From Streptomyces sp. CG 926 (GTDB taxonomy: Bacteria; Actinomycetota; Actinomycetes; Streptomycetales; Streptomycetaceae), in contig NZ_QGGZ01000004.1 of the NCBI RefSeq assembly GCF_003148825.1, positions 186,001 to 250,000 of the forward strand: a stretch of 64,000 nucleotides of DNA. The letters are read 5' to 3'. Below the pieces are notes generated by a model. That model saw nothing but the letters and a program-made list of their open reading frames with translations. It had not been told where the DNA came from and made no database searches. This document shows, one piece after another, positions 34,615 to 42,356 of the stretch. A program made the translations under genes and the position numbers. How positions within the stretch are numbered: the stretch's first letter is position 1; each line of letters begins with the position of its first letter.

Positions 34615-34991
34615 GCCGGAGCCTTCGCGGGGGCGGCGGGGATCTCGAGCAGGGCGGACAGCTCCGCCAGGGCCGCGGGCAGCACCCAGTAGTACACCCA
34701 GGTGCCGCGTCGCTCGGAGCCCACCAGCCCGGCTTCCCGCAACACCTTCAGGTGGTGGGAGATCGTCGGCTGTGACACGTCGAACGGCCCGATCAGGTCG
34801 CACACGCACGCCTCGCCACCCTCGTGCGAGGCGATCAGGGACAGCAGCCGCAGCCGGATCGGGTCCGACAGCGCCTTGAACATCCGCGACAGCTCGGCCG
34901 CGGCCTCCTCGCTCAGCGGCTCGCGGACCATCGGCGCGCAGCACGCCGCGTCGTCCTGCCCGAGCACCGGCAGACCAGCTTGTTTCGACAT
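34611..34991 (-). CDS. arsR: ArsR-family arsenical-responsive repressor
   Basis: The 126-residue SmtB/ArsR protein has a winged helix-turn-helix (FKALSDPIRLRLLSLIASH, then DVSQPTISHHLKVLREAGLV). Likely metal ligands are Cys62 and Cys64 (ACVCDL) with the N-terminal Cys17-Cys18 pair. It should release DNA on binding trivalent arsenic. It is the first gene of the operon and is divergent from arsI. The gap contains two related 16-bp inverted repeats that are good operator candidates. Confidence 0.93.
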   Translation of the reverse strand: MSKQAGLPVLGQDDAACCAPMVREPLSEEAAAELSRMFKALSDPIRLRLLSLIASHEGGEACVCDLIGPFDVSQPTISHHLKVLREAGLVGSERRGTWVYYWVLPAALAELSALLEIPAAPAKAPA

Positions 34992-35057
34992 TCCTCAATA
35001 TTGACAGCCATCGATCCCGGAGGCAAGCTCAACTGTATCGACAGACGTCGAAACAAG
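34979..35057. promoter_or_regulatory. Divergent arsR/arsI control region with two ArsR-like sites and an enclosing inverted repeat
   Basis: Two 16-bp elements share the form [A][T/C]..GAC-4-(A/G)TCGA(T/A): ATTGAC-AGCC-ATCGAT at 35000-35015 and ATCGAC-AGAC-GTCGAA at 35037-35052. Their centres are 37 bp apart. They are likely ArsR sites. In addition, CTTGTTTCGAC (34979-34989, over the first arsR codons) and GTCGAAACAAG (35047-35057, in the arsI leader) form a perfect 11-bp inverted repeat framing the whole region. Confidence 0.6.
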
Positions 35058-35078
35058 TCGCTGTCCCAGGAGACCGCC

Positions 35079-35552
35079 ATGTCCCGTGTCCAGCTCGCAC
35101 TCAACGTCGCCGACCTCGAAGCGTCGGTGGCCTTCTACTCCAAGCTCTTCGGCGTCGAGCCCGCCAAGCGCCGACCCGGCTACGCCAACTTCGCCGTCAC
35201 CACCCCGCTGCTCAAGCTCGTCCTCATCGAGGGCGAGCCGGGGCAGGCCACCCGCCTGGACCACCTCGGGGTCGAGGTCGCTTCCACCGAAGAGGTCACC
35301 GCCGCCACCACCCGCCTCAAGGACGCCGGCCTGGCCACCTTCGAGGAGAACGACACCTCCTGCTGCTACGCGCTCCAGGACAAGGTGTGGGTCACCGGCC
35401 CCGGCGAGGAACCCTGGGAGGTGTACGTGGTCAAGGCCGACGCCGACCGGTTGGGCAAGAGCCCCCGCGCGGGCGGCGACGCCTGCTGCACCGGACAGGA
35501 GGACAACGCCGAACCCGCGCCGGCGACGAGCAGCTGCGCCTGCGGCAGCTGA
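35079..35552 (+). CDS. arsI: ArsI/CadI-type dioxygenase (C-As lyase candidate)
   Basis: The 157-residue VOC-fold protein has the adjacent Cys95-Cys96 pair (NDTSCCYALQDKVWV) that binds trivalent organoarsenicals in ArsI, His62 (LDHLG) and the WEVYVV strand with the metal Glu. The first metal ligand is His5 in the Bacillus enzyme but Gln5 here (MSRVQLALNV); I recall Gln at this place in an actinobacterial ArsI. The C-terminus is Cys-rich (DACCTG, SSCACGS). It would cleave methyl or aromatic arsenicals to arsenite. It is divergent from arsR. Confidence 0.9.
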   Translation: MSRVQLALNVADLEASVAFYSKLFGVEPAKRRPGYANFAVTTPLLKLVLIEGEPGQATRLDHLGVEVASTEEVTAATTRLKDAGLATFEENDTSCCYALQDKVWVTGPGEEPWEVYVVKADADRLGKSPRAGGDACCTGQEDNAEPAPATSSCACGS

Positions 35553-35616
35553 CCACGACGGCTTCCTAGGCCTGGACGTCGGCCAGGCCGAACACCACCC
35601 CACCGCCGTCACCGGC
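35551..35616 (+). pseudogene. Possible IS110-family transposase N-terminal relic
   Basis: Directly after arsI, in another frame, the sequence reads DHDGFLGLDVGQAEHHPTAV, matching the N-terminal FLGLDVGKxxHHA segment of IS110 transposases with the first catalytic Asp. Nothing further downstream continues the match before 35690. It suggests an old insertion next to the ars genes. Confidence 0.45.
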
Positions 35617-35724
35617 CCCGAGCCGGTCCAAGCGGAGCTGTTGCACCTTCTCATCGGCGTCCCGCCCGAGCGGGTGGCACACGGCGCGCTAATTTGTCAG
35701 GACCGCGAAGCAGAGGAGAGCCCC

Positions 35725-36315
35725 GTGGGCAAGGTGGTCATGTACAGCTCGGTGTCGGTGGACGGCTTCGTCGCGGACGAGAACGACCAGCCCGGACCGC
35801 TGTTCGACTGGTTGACCGGCGGTGACGTCCCGTTGGACGAGAGTGGCGCGCTGAAGGTGTCGCAGACGTCCTACGACTACACCCGGCCGTACTGGGACCG
35901 GATCGGGGTGACGGTCGTCGGCCGCCATGTCTTCGACCTGACGGACGGCTGGGACGGGAAGCCTCCGGGCGGGATCGACCACGTCGTCGTCGTGACGCAC
36001 CGCCCGCGGCCCGAAGGCTGGGACCCCGAGGCGCCGTTCCACTTCGTCGACGGCGTCGAGGCAGCCGTGGCCAAGGCGCAGGAGCTTGCGGGTGACCGCA
36101 TCGTCGAGGTCGCCGCCGGCGACGTCGGCGGCCAGGTGCTTGCCGCGGGTCTGGTCGACGAAGTGCGCATGGACGTCGTCCCCGTGGTGTTCGGGTGCGG
36201 CAAGCGCTACTTCGGGTCGGTCCACGAACAGCACCTGTTGGGGGACCCTGAGGAGGTGCTTCAGGGCAGCCGGGTGCTTCACCTGCGCTATGGGGTGCGC
36301 CGTCGACCGATCTGA
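35725..36315 (+). CDS. Dihydrofolate reductase-like (RibD C-terminal domain) protein
   Basis: The 196-residue product starts at a GTG at 35725 after GAGGAGAG. It has the fold of the RibD C-terminal/DHFR-like family: VVMYSSVSVDGFVADENDQP at the start, VTVVGRHVFDL with the conserved turn, and VEVAAGDVGGQVLAAGLVDE with the Gly-rich NADPH loop, ending VFGCGKRYFG. These Streptomyces proteins are usually of unknown substrate and often annotated as reductases. A single-gene transcript is likely. Confidence 0.88.
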   Translation: MGKVVMYSSVSVDGFVADENDQPGPLFDWLTGGDVPLDESGALKVSQTSYDYTRPYWDRIGVTVVGRHVFDLTDGWDGKPPGGIDHVVVVTHRPRPEGWDPEAPFHFVDGVEAAVAKAQELAGDRIVEVAAGDVGGQVLAAGLVDEVRMDVVPVVFGCGKRYFGSVHEQHLLGDPEEVLQGSRVLHLRYGVRRRPI

Positions 36316-36575
36316 GCGGGTGGGCGAACAAGCCCACTGCGAACGACGACACAAGATCGGGCCTCCGGCCGACCGCGCGTCGGACCTCCCGCGAACCGCC
36401 CTTCCTGGACGGCACCACCCGCGCCTGACGTCCGCCCGGCCCGGTTGCCGCGAACCGTAGGGATCTGGCCTCCGTGAACCGGGGACGGGCCGTCGACACC
36501 GGCGAAAGATCGACTATCGCGGCGGAGGAGCGCACCGCGAGACTGGGGGAAGACAACGAAGGAGGGCTGCGGCGC

Positions 36576-36812
36576 ATGACACCGGAACCGGAAAACGTCA
36601 CCGTCATCCGCCACGTCACCGAACGCCTGGCAGAGGCGCACCCCCATGTGGACGCGGACAGCATGCGCGACGCCGTACGCACCGCGTACGAAGAGCTCAG
36701 GTACGCACGCGTACGCACCTACCTGCCCATCCTCATGGAACGCAGGGCGAAAGACCTCCTCCCCTCCGAGGACGAGTGTCGACCGCAGCCGGATGCGGAC
36801 GACCCGAAGTAG
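36576..36812 (+). CDS. Small three-helix-bundle protein
   Basis: The 78-residue protein starts at the ATG at 36576, behind GGAGGG. It has the pattern VTVIRHVTERLAEAHPHVDA then MRDAVRTAYEELRYARVRTY with LPILMERRAKDLL, matching the small three-helix bundle dimerisation domain found in many actinobacterial proteins. That domain is often linked to regulators. No other domain is present. A stand-alone role is unknown. Confidence 0.7.
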   Translation: MTPEPENVTVIRHVTERLAEAHPHVDADSMRDAVRTAYEELRYARVRTYLPILMERRAKDLLPSEDECRPQPDADDPK

Positions 36813-36956
36813 CCCCGGCCGGACGGAGCCCGGCAAGGCCGAGCCCCGACCGGCCGCCGGTATCCGTGTGGCGGGCGAGGCTCGACGGAACGCGGGCACG
36901 CTGCGTACGGCCCGGTCGGCGAAGGGGCGTGCGGGGCGGTTCAGGACCTGCTGGTT

Positions 36957-37364
36957 TCAGTCGACGACCGCGGTGGCTTCGACCTCGACGAGGTGCTCCG
37001 GCACGTCCAGAGCGGCGACTCCCAGCATGCTGGCCGGGGGCGTCGCCGTGACGCCCAGCTTCGTGGCCGCCCGGGTTATCCCGTCCATGAGCAGCGGCAT
37101 CTTGTCAGGGGTCCAGTCGACGACGTACACGGTCAGCTTCGCCACGTCGTCGAACGAGGCACCGACCCCCGCCAGGGCGGTGCCGACGTTGAGATAGCAC
37201 CGCTCGACCTGCGCGGCGAGGTCACCCTCGCCGACCGTGGCACCGTCCGCGTCCCAGGCGACCTGGCCCGCGACGAAGACCAGCTTCGAGCCGGTCGCGA
37301 CCGACACCTGACGGTAGGCATCGATCTCCGGCAGTCCGCCGGGGTTCACCAGGGTGATGGGCAT
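36957..37364 (-). CDS. RidA family enamine/imine deaminase
   Basis: The 135-residue protein starts at the ATG at 37364 after GGGAGG. It has the RidA/YjgF core, with VFVAGQVAWDADGATVGEGD, QVERCYLNVGTALAGVGASF and DDVAKLTVYVVDW. The C-terminal half reads PPASMLGVAALDVPEHLVEV; in RidA an Arg sits at the place of this Met, and without it true 2-aminoacrylate deaminase activity is doubtful. It is divergent from an HxlR regulator, which probably controls it. Confidence 0.88.
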   Translation of the reverse strand: MPITLVNPGGLPEIDAYRQVSVATGSKLVFVAGQVAWDADGATVGEGDLAAQVERCYLNVGTALAGVGASFDDVAKLTVYVVDWTPDKMPLLMDGITRAATKLGVTATPPASMLGVAALDVPEHLVEVEATAVVD

Positions 37365-37420
37365 GCCGCTACCTCCCTGCCATGAGTCGTGCGCTCCGCA
37401 GCGCACGTGCTCTCTTGTGG

Positions 37421-37437
37421 TTACTCAGGAACCGTAA
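37421..37437. promoter_or_regulatory. Weak inverted repeat in the ridA-like/hxlR gap
   Basis: TTAC-9-GTAA lies midway in the 125-bp divergent region, flanked by TCTCTT and AAGAGA with unequal spacing. It is the best operator candidate seen, but the arms are short. Confidence 0.3.
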
Positions 37438-37489
37438 GAGAGTGGTCGCTGACATGGAAGAACGCACTTTTCAGTGACTGGGGCACCTG

Positions 37490-37870
37490 ATGGGAACCAA
37501 GCAGCTCAGCGGCTCGATCGACGAAGCGGACGTGCGGCGCGCCGACTCCCTGGCCCGGGAGATCTTCTCGGACGTCGCCAACAAATGGGCCCTCCTGATC
37601 ATCGAGGCCTTGGGAGAGCGCACCCTGCGCTTCGGTGAGCTGCGGGACGAGATCGAGGGCATCAGCCACAAGATGCTCACGCAGAACCTGCGCATGCTCG
37701 AGCGCAACGGCCTCGTCGAGCGGACCGTGCACCCCGTCGTGCCACCGCGGGTCGAGTACACCCTCACCGCACCGGGCCAGGCCTTGCGCGTGACGATCGA
37801 CGGACTGTGCGACTGGACCCACCGGCACCTCGGTCACATCGAGGCCTCCCGCCATCGCTTCGACGGCTGA
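37490..37870 (+). CDS. HxlR-family transcriptional regulator
   Basis: The 126-residue winged-helix protein has the HxlR signature, with VANKWALLIIEALGERTLRF, GISHKMLTQNLRMLERNGLV and the wing VVPPRVEYTLTAPG. No Cys of the formaldehyde- or quinone-sensing type is visible near the N-terminus. It is divergent from the RidA-like gene. Control of that neighbour is inferred from the layout. Confidence 0.92.
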   Translation: MGTKQLSGSIDEADVRRADSLAREIFSDVANKWALLIIEALGERTLRFGELRDEIEGISHKMLTQNLRMLERNGLVERTVHPVVPPRVEYTLTAPGQALRVTIDGLCDWTHRHLGHIEASRHRFDG

Positions 37871-37923
37871 CGCCACGAGAACAGGAAGCCTCGACGGACG
37901 GGGGAAGCCCGGGCGGCGGTGGC

Positions 37924-38100
37924 TCAGGAGAACAGTTCGCCGAGCAACTCAGGCCGCTCGGCCCCGGGCATGATGAGGAGTTCGAAGTCCTTGTAGGCGG
38001 CGATGAACCGGTCGGCCAGGCGCAGTGTGTCGTCGGGGTGCACCTGGTCGTCCATCGCGCCGTGGACGAGCAGCAGTTTGTCCGCGGCCGAGATGCGCGG
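37924..38100 (-). pseudogene. C-terminal fragment of a prolyl oligopeptidase (S9) gene
   Basis: A minus-strand frame reads LLLVHGAMDDQVHPDDTLRL then IAAYKDFELLIMPGAE and stops after LLGELFS. This is the Asp loop of S9 dipeptidyl peptidases (HGxxDDxVHPxxTxRL) but the catalytic His that should follow shortly is missing. The nucleophile region is absent. It abuts the next gene without a start, so it is a remnant. Confidence 0.65.
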
Positions 38101-38105
38101 TCCTG

Positions 38106-38822
38106 TCAGCCGAACAGGGGGAAGGATGCGGCGTCCGGTCCCAGTGCTCGTGCTTCGGCGGCCGTGAGGGGCAGACGGCCCGTGCCGGCGCGTGCGTAGT
38201 GCTCGTCGCTCCAGTCGAGCGGGACCGGGCGGCCCAGCAGGCCGTCCAGGGTGGTCCGTACGCATGCCAGTCCGGGCGTCGAGGCCACGGGAGCGTGTGG
38301 GAGTGCGGCGACGAGGTCGAGGTGGTGGACGGTCGCCTCGACGGTGAGGGTGCTCATCAGGTCGCCGGCGGTCAGGGTGTGGCCCTGGGTCGACACGAGG
38401 AGGCCGGGGTCGGTCGCGGATGCGGCGTGCAGGGTGGCTGCCGCGGTCTCCAGGTACAGCCCACGCAGTTGGTCGAAGTGCAGGAACATGCCGGCGCTGA
38501 CCCGCGCCCAACGTCGACCGTTGGCCGCGCCTTCGGTATCGGGACGCCAGTCGCTCCAGTAGGTGACGGCGTCCCGGTCCACCGGTCCGGGCGCCGGAGT
38601 GTGCAGGGCCACGAGCCCGCGCCGGCAGTCCATGAGGCAGTGGAAGAGCAGGTCGCGAACGGCCCATCCCGTACAGCCGGTGGGCTGCCATGAGTCCTCG
38701 TCCTCCAGCGGGTCGACAACGGCCGCGAGGGCCTGGTAGGCCGCGTGCAGGGCGCGTACGGGTGCGGTTCGGACGGCTTCCGAGGGCGGGGCCTGGCCCT
38801 GGGGCGGCTCGGCTTCGATCAT
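38106..38822 (-). CDS. Mycothiol-dependent maleylpyruvate isomerase-like (DinB fold) protein
   Basis: The 238-residue protein has the MDMPI N-terminal pattern: DSWQPTGCTGWAVRDLLFHC with an early metal His, LMSTLTVEATVHHLDLVAAL with two further His, and a following C-terminal region. Such proteins use mycothiol and Zn in thiol transfers or isomerisations. It ends 5 bp from the S9 fragment. The substrate cannot be inferred. The start at 38822 has a weak ribosome site (CGAGG close to the ATG). Confidence 0.82.
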   Translation of the reverse strand: MIEAEPPQGQAPPSEAVRTAPVRALHAAYQALAAVVDPLEDEDSWQPTGCTGWAVRDLLFHCLMDCRRGLVALHTPAPGPVDRDAVTYWSDWRPDTEGAANGRRWARVSAGMFLHFDQLRGLYLETAAATLHAASATDPGLLVSTQGHTLTAGDLMSTLTVEATVHHLDLVAALPHAPVASTPGLACVRTTLDGLLGRPVPLDWSDEHYARAGTGRLPLTAAEARALGPDAASFPLFG

Positions 38823-39066
38823 CCTCGGCGGATACCCGTCGGCCGGGACCGTATGCGTGCTGCGGGCACGGCCGAGGGCTCATCCGGCGCGGCCGTGGCC
38901 AACTGCCGCAGCGTGCGGGAAGACGAGGTCAGCACGCGCCGGAGCTCACGGGCCGACCCACGACGGGATGCACCACAGGTTCTCGACCAGGCGGTGGGCT
39001 GGTTGGGATGTCGCGGGGGCGGGAACTGATGGACAGCAGTAGCGGATCTTGGAATGGAGGAAGTAC

Positions 39067-39276
39067 GTGGTTTGGACATGGCGATTCGAGAAGGCGGACG
39101 GCTCGGAGACCGCGCCGGCGGTCGAGCCGGAGGAGTTCGGCTTGCAGGCGGATGCCGAGTCGTGGATCGGCGAGGTCTGGAAAGAGCTTCTCGACGGTGG
39201 CGCTGAGCGAGTGACGCTGTTCGAGGACGACACCGAGATCTACAGGATGAGTCTGAGTGCGGCGGCCGAAGCGTAG
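39067..39276 (+). CDS. Small conserved actinobacterial protein
   Basis: The 69-residue protein starts at a GTG at 39067, six bases after GGAGG; an ATG 18 bases earlier is in frame but lies on the ribosome site. It reads WTWRFEKADGSE, then DAESWIGEVWKELLDGGAER and TLFEDDTEIY. This small, acidic, Trp-rich protein is common in Streptomyces and has no known function. There are no membrane segments or Cys. Confidence 0.7.
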   Translation: MVWTWRFEKADGSETAPAVEPEEFGLQADAESWIGEVWKELLDGGAERVTLFEDDTEIYRMSLSAAAEA

Positions 39277-39318
39277 GTGACACCCTGCGTCCCTCGCCGC
39301 CCCTGAATCCGGACCGCG

Positions 39319-39768
39319 TCATCCTGGCGGGCGGCGAGGGAGCCCACCCGACCACTCCGGTGCTGGAGGCACACGCACGCCGAAGAGGCCGCTGACCACC
39401 ACCGGCGGACGACCGGTGTGTTCGTCCCTCTCCACCGCATGCTCTCGATCGGACACTTGGCTCGACGCGCCGTACGTCACGGCATCCAGGAACTCCCACG
39501 CGTCGTAGGGCTTGCCGCAGCATCCCCACTCACCGCAGCCGCCGTCCTCGAACTCGTTCCAGATAGTGCGGTACCGGTCCCGCACCAAGCTCCGCCAGGT
39601 CCTGACGGACTCGGCCGTGACGCCACGCCACAGATAGGTGCGGCTCCTCTCGACCCTGGCAACTCGGGCACGAGCGGGCGCGGACAGGCCCGCGTCAAGC
39701 GGGTGACAGGTGAGCCGATGCCGCGGCCACTGCTCGGCACGGACACGCCCGGGCCGTCTACGCGGCAT
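39319..39768 (-). CDS. Hypothetical protein with Cys-rich motif
   Basis: A 149-residue frame starts at the ATG at 39768. The centre, TYLWRGVTAESVRTWRSLVR and WNEFEDGGCGEWGCCGKPYD, is not the kind of sequence produced by shadow frames and holds a CxxxxCC cluster. The first 40 residues are Arg/Pro-rich and may not be translated. No family was recognised. Codon bias is fair but weaker than in neighbours. Confidence 0.45.
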   Translation of the reverse strand: MPRRRPGRVRAEQWPRHRLTCHPLDAGLSAPARARVARVERSRTYLWRGVTAESVRTWRSLVRDRYRTIWNEFEDGGCGEWGCCGKPYDAWEFLDAVTYGASSQVSDREHAVERDEHTGRPPVVVSGLFGVRVPPAPEWSGGLPRRPPG

Positions 39769-39871
39769 GGGCCTTTCTGCAGATCGTCATGGGGTGATCC
39801 TGACAGAGACGATCGCGCCGCGGCACCTGACTTACGGCTCGGCCCGGGTCGCGCCCGGTCGGGACTGTCCG

Positions 39872-41236
39872 TCAGTCCCGGTCGGTCGCCGTGCGGGCCC
39901 GTACCTCCTCCGGGGTGAGGTAGTGGTCGGTGTACTCGAAGTCGCGCAGCGTTCCCGGCTTGTACGTCTGGAAGCCGGTCCGGACGAAATCGTCGCCGGC
40001 CACGGCGTTCAGGAGCCAGTTCGTCATCACCCGGGTCTTCGCGGCCCCGGTGCGCAGCGCCGCCCAGTGGTAGCCGCGGGCCACGGCCTGGGCGGGCATA
40101 CCGCGCAGGTCGATGCCGAGCGGCCGGGAGACGCCGTCGCGGCCTCCGAGGTCCACGACGAGCCCGAGGTCCTTGTGGACGTAGGACCGCAGCGGTGTGC
40201 CCCGCAGCGTGGCGACGACGTTGTCGGCGGCGACCCTGCCCTGGCGGGCGGCGTGCTGCGCGGTGGGTGGGCACACCGCACCGTCTCCGCCGCCGGCGAG
40301 GTCGGGCACGGCGGCCGCGTCACCGAGCGCGAACGCGCCGTCCGCCCCCGGCACCCGTAGGTCCGGGGCGACGACGAGCCGGCCGCTCTTCGCGGTCTCG
40401 GCGCCCAGCGTCGCGATGAGCGGGCTCGCGGCGACGCCGGCCGTCCAGATCAGGGTGCGGCAGGGCAGCACGCGCCCGTCGGTGAGGGTGACGTCTTCGG
40501 GGCCCGCTTTCGCGACGGAGGCGCCGAGGGAGACCTCGATGCCTCGGCGGCGCAGCACGTCGAGGGCTGCCTGGCCCAACCGATCGCCGAGCTCGGGCAT
40601 CAGCTTCGGGGCCACGTCCACGAGGTGCCAGCTGATCTCGCTCCGGTCCAGCCGGGGGTAACGGCTGACGGCGTTCGTGGTGAGTCGCTGCAGGGAGGCG
40701 GCCGTCTCGGTGCCCGCGTAGCCGCCGCCCACCACGACGAAGCCGAGCCGTGAGGCCCGTTCCGCCGAGCCCGGTGCGGCGGCGTCGGCCAGGTCGAGCT
40801 GGGCGATCACGTGGTCGCGCAGGTGTGCCGCCTCGGCCAGCGTCTTCATGCCGCGGCCGTGTTCGACCAGGCCCGGGATGTCGAAGGTGCGGGTCACGCT
40901 GCCCGGCGCGAGCACGAGGTGGTCGTAGGGCTGGTCCACCAGGTCGCCGGTGATCTTGCGGATGACGCAGACCTTGGCCCGGGTGTCGACCCCTACGGCC
41001 CCGCCGGGAACGATCCGGGTCCGGTGGCGGCGGCTGCGGCGCAGCGACACCGCCACGGATTGGGGGGTGAGTACGCCGGAGGCCACTTGGGGCAGCAGGG
41101 GCAGGTAGAGCTGGTAGGAGAACGGAGTGACCAGAAGGATCTCCGCCTCCCCGGGTGACAGCGTCCGCTCCAGGCGGCGTACGCAGGAGACGCCGGCGAA
41201 GCCCGCGCCGACGACCACGATCCTCGGTCGTGCCAT
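39872..41236 (-). CDS. Type II NADH:quinone oxidoreductase
   Basis: The 454-residue flavoprotein has the FAD motif VVVGAGFAGVSCVRRLER at the N-terminus, the NAD(H) motif VVVGGGYAGTETAASL in the middle and the second FAD motif GAFALGDAAAVPD near residue 330, followed by PPTAQHAARQGRVAADN. This is the NDH-2 layout, with a C-terminal membrane-binding region. It passes electrons from NADH to menaquinone without pumping protons. It starts at an ATG at 41236 after AAGGGA. It is not part of an obvious operon. Confidence 0.92.
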   Translation of the reverse strand: MARPRIVVVGAGFAGVSCVRRLERTLSPGEAEILLVTPFSYQLYLPLLPQVASGVLTPQSVAVSLRRSRRHRTRIVPGGAVGVDTRAKVCVIRKITGDLVDQPYDHLVLAPGSVTRTFDIPGLVEHGRGMKTLAEAAHLRDHVIAQLDLADAAAPGSAERASRLGFVVVGGGYAGTETAASLQRLTTNAVSRYPRLDRSEISWHLVDVAPKLMPELGDRLGQAALDVLRRRGIEVSLGASVAKAGPEDVTLTDGRVLPCRTLIWTAGVAASPLIATLGAETAKSGRLVVAPDLRVPGADGAFALGDAAAVPDLAGGGDGAVCPPTAQHAARQGRVAADNVVATLRGTPLRSYVHKDLGLVVDLGGRDGVSRPLGIDLRGMPAQAVARGYHWAALRTGAAKTRVMTNWLLNAVAGDDFVRTGFQTYKPGTLRDFEYTDHYLTPEEVRARTATDRD

Positions 41237-41563
41237 GGTGTCCGTCCCTTCTCGGGTGTACGGGTCCTCGGTACGCCTTCCCCGGGAGGACGTTCCATGC
41301 ACGCGAAAAGGCGATCGGGTGCACCCGGACATGGGTGGTGGCACCGCCGGTCGACGAGGTGACGAGGCGGTTCTGCCCACCCGCTCCCCCTCTGTGCGCT
41401 TCATGCACGGCGCCTGGTGGCAGCGGATCGGCGGCGCTCGCGACGGCCACCACGCGGTGGACGTCCGAGCTCGTCGCGCATCAGCGCCCGTTGCCCGGCC
41501 TCCGACTCTGGGTGGCCATCGTCGACCGCCTCGCCGGCGCCCCCTACCGGCCCACGACCTGCT
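41237..41563. other. Intergenic stretch with no recognisable gene
   Basis: About 327 bp lie upstream of the NADH dehydrogenase. Frames such as LRLWVAIVDRLAGAPYRPTT on the plus strand are open but have no start site or family match. It may include the dehydrogenase promoter. Confidence 0.35.
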
Positions 41564-42102
41564 TCATCGTCCGAGTGCGAACGATGCTCGTTCTCGCCAC
41601 TTCACTCCGTCGTGCACCATCAGTTCAACCGACGCGACGTGAGACGTGAAGGGGAGTTTGTCTCCGAGGTCGGCCTCGATCTCCTCCATCACGGCATCTT
41701 CCTGACCTTGAGCGATGGTCAGGTGCGGCACGACCTCGGAGAATCGGCCGCCGTACGGAGGAGCCTCGGGCCAACGATCGGCGATCGCCTCCGTGAGCTG
41801 ACGCAGCTGCGTGTCGGGCTCGGGGGCGAGGTACAGCACTTCCGGGAGTCGCCCACACCTCTCGAACCGCAGATCGAAGGGCTGGTGGCTGCCAGTACAT
41901 CCGCGAGAGCGGAGTGGACATGCTCATCCATTCGGCTCTCGTCGAGGAACGGGAAGAGCACGGTGATGTGAGCCGGAACCCCGGCCTGGGCTGAGGGGTC
42001 GAGCCGTTCACGCCACCCACGGACGAACGGTTCCGCCTCCGGGATCCGAACGATGAGCCCCGTCCGGCCCGCTTGAAACGCACTCGTGCTGTCATCTGCC
42101 AT
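41564..42102 (-). pseudogene. 2'-5' RNA ligase-like (LigT/2H phosphoesterase) gene with a frameshift
   Basis: The N-terminal part from the ATG at 42102 reads GVPAHITVLFPFLDESRMDE with the first HxT motif. The frame is lost near 41878-41882; one missing base there would restore SPFDLRFERCGRLPEVLYLA and continue into a second frame with PEAPPYGGRFSEVVPHLTIA (second HxT motif), ending at 41564. The joined product would be about 179 residues, a full 2H phosphoesterase domain. It is either a recent pseudogene or a one-base sequencing error. Confidence 0.75.
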
Positions 42103-42356
42103 GACACCGCATGGTGCCACCCCTCCCAGAGACGACAGGGCTCGATTTTCGCTGAACGATCGCGTCCCCCGTGAAGCAGGTCGACGGGCGGGGGGAACCA
42201 AGACGCTGTCGCCGTCTCCCGTGAAGCGAGTCCTTCGCCGACGCTCGCGTTCCGGGGCAGGGGCGGGCCGACGATGACGGCGTCACGGTCGCGTACGAGT
42301 CCGGTGGCGCCGTACGTGCTCTTCCCCAACCCGTGGCGCCGTCCTAACGTCGTGTC

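Noticed and set aside
41260..41649. Plus-strand ORF upstream of the 2'-5' RNA ligase-like gene
   Set aside because: Part of it is antisense to conserved 2H phosphoesterase sequence and the rest has no start signal.
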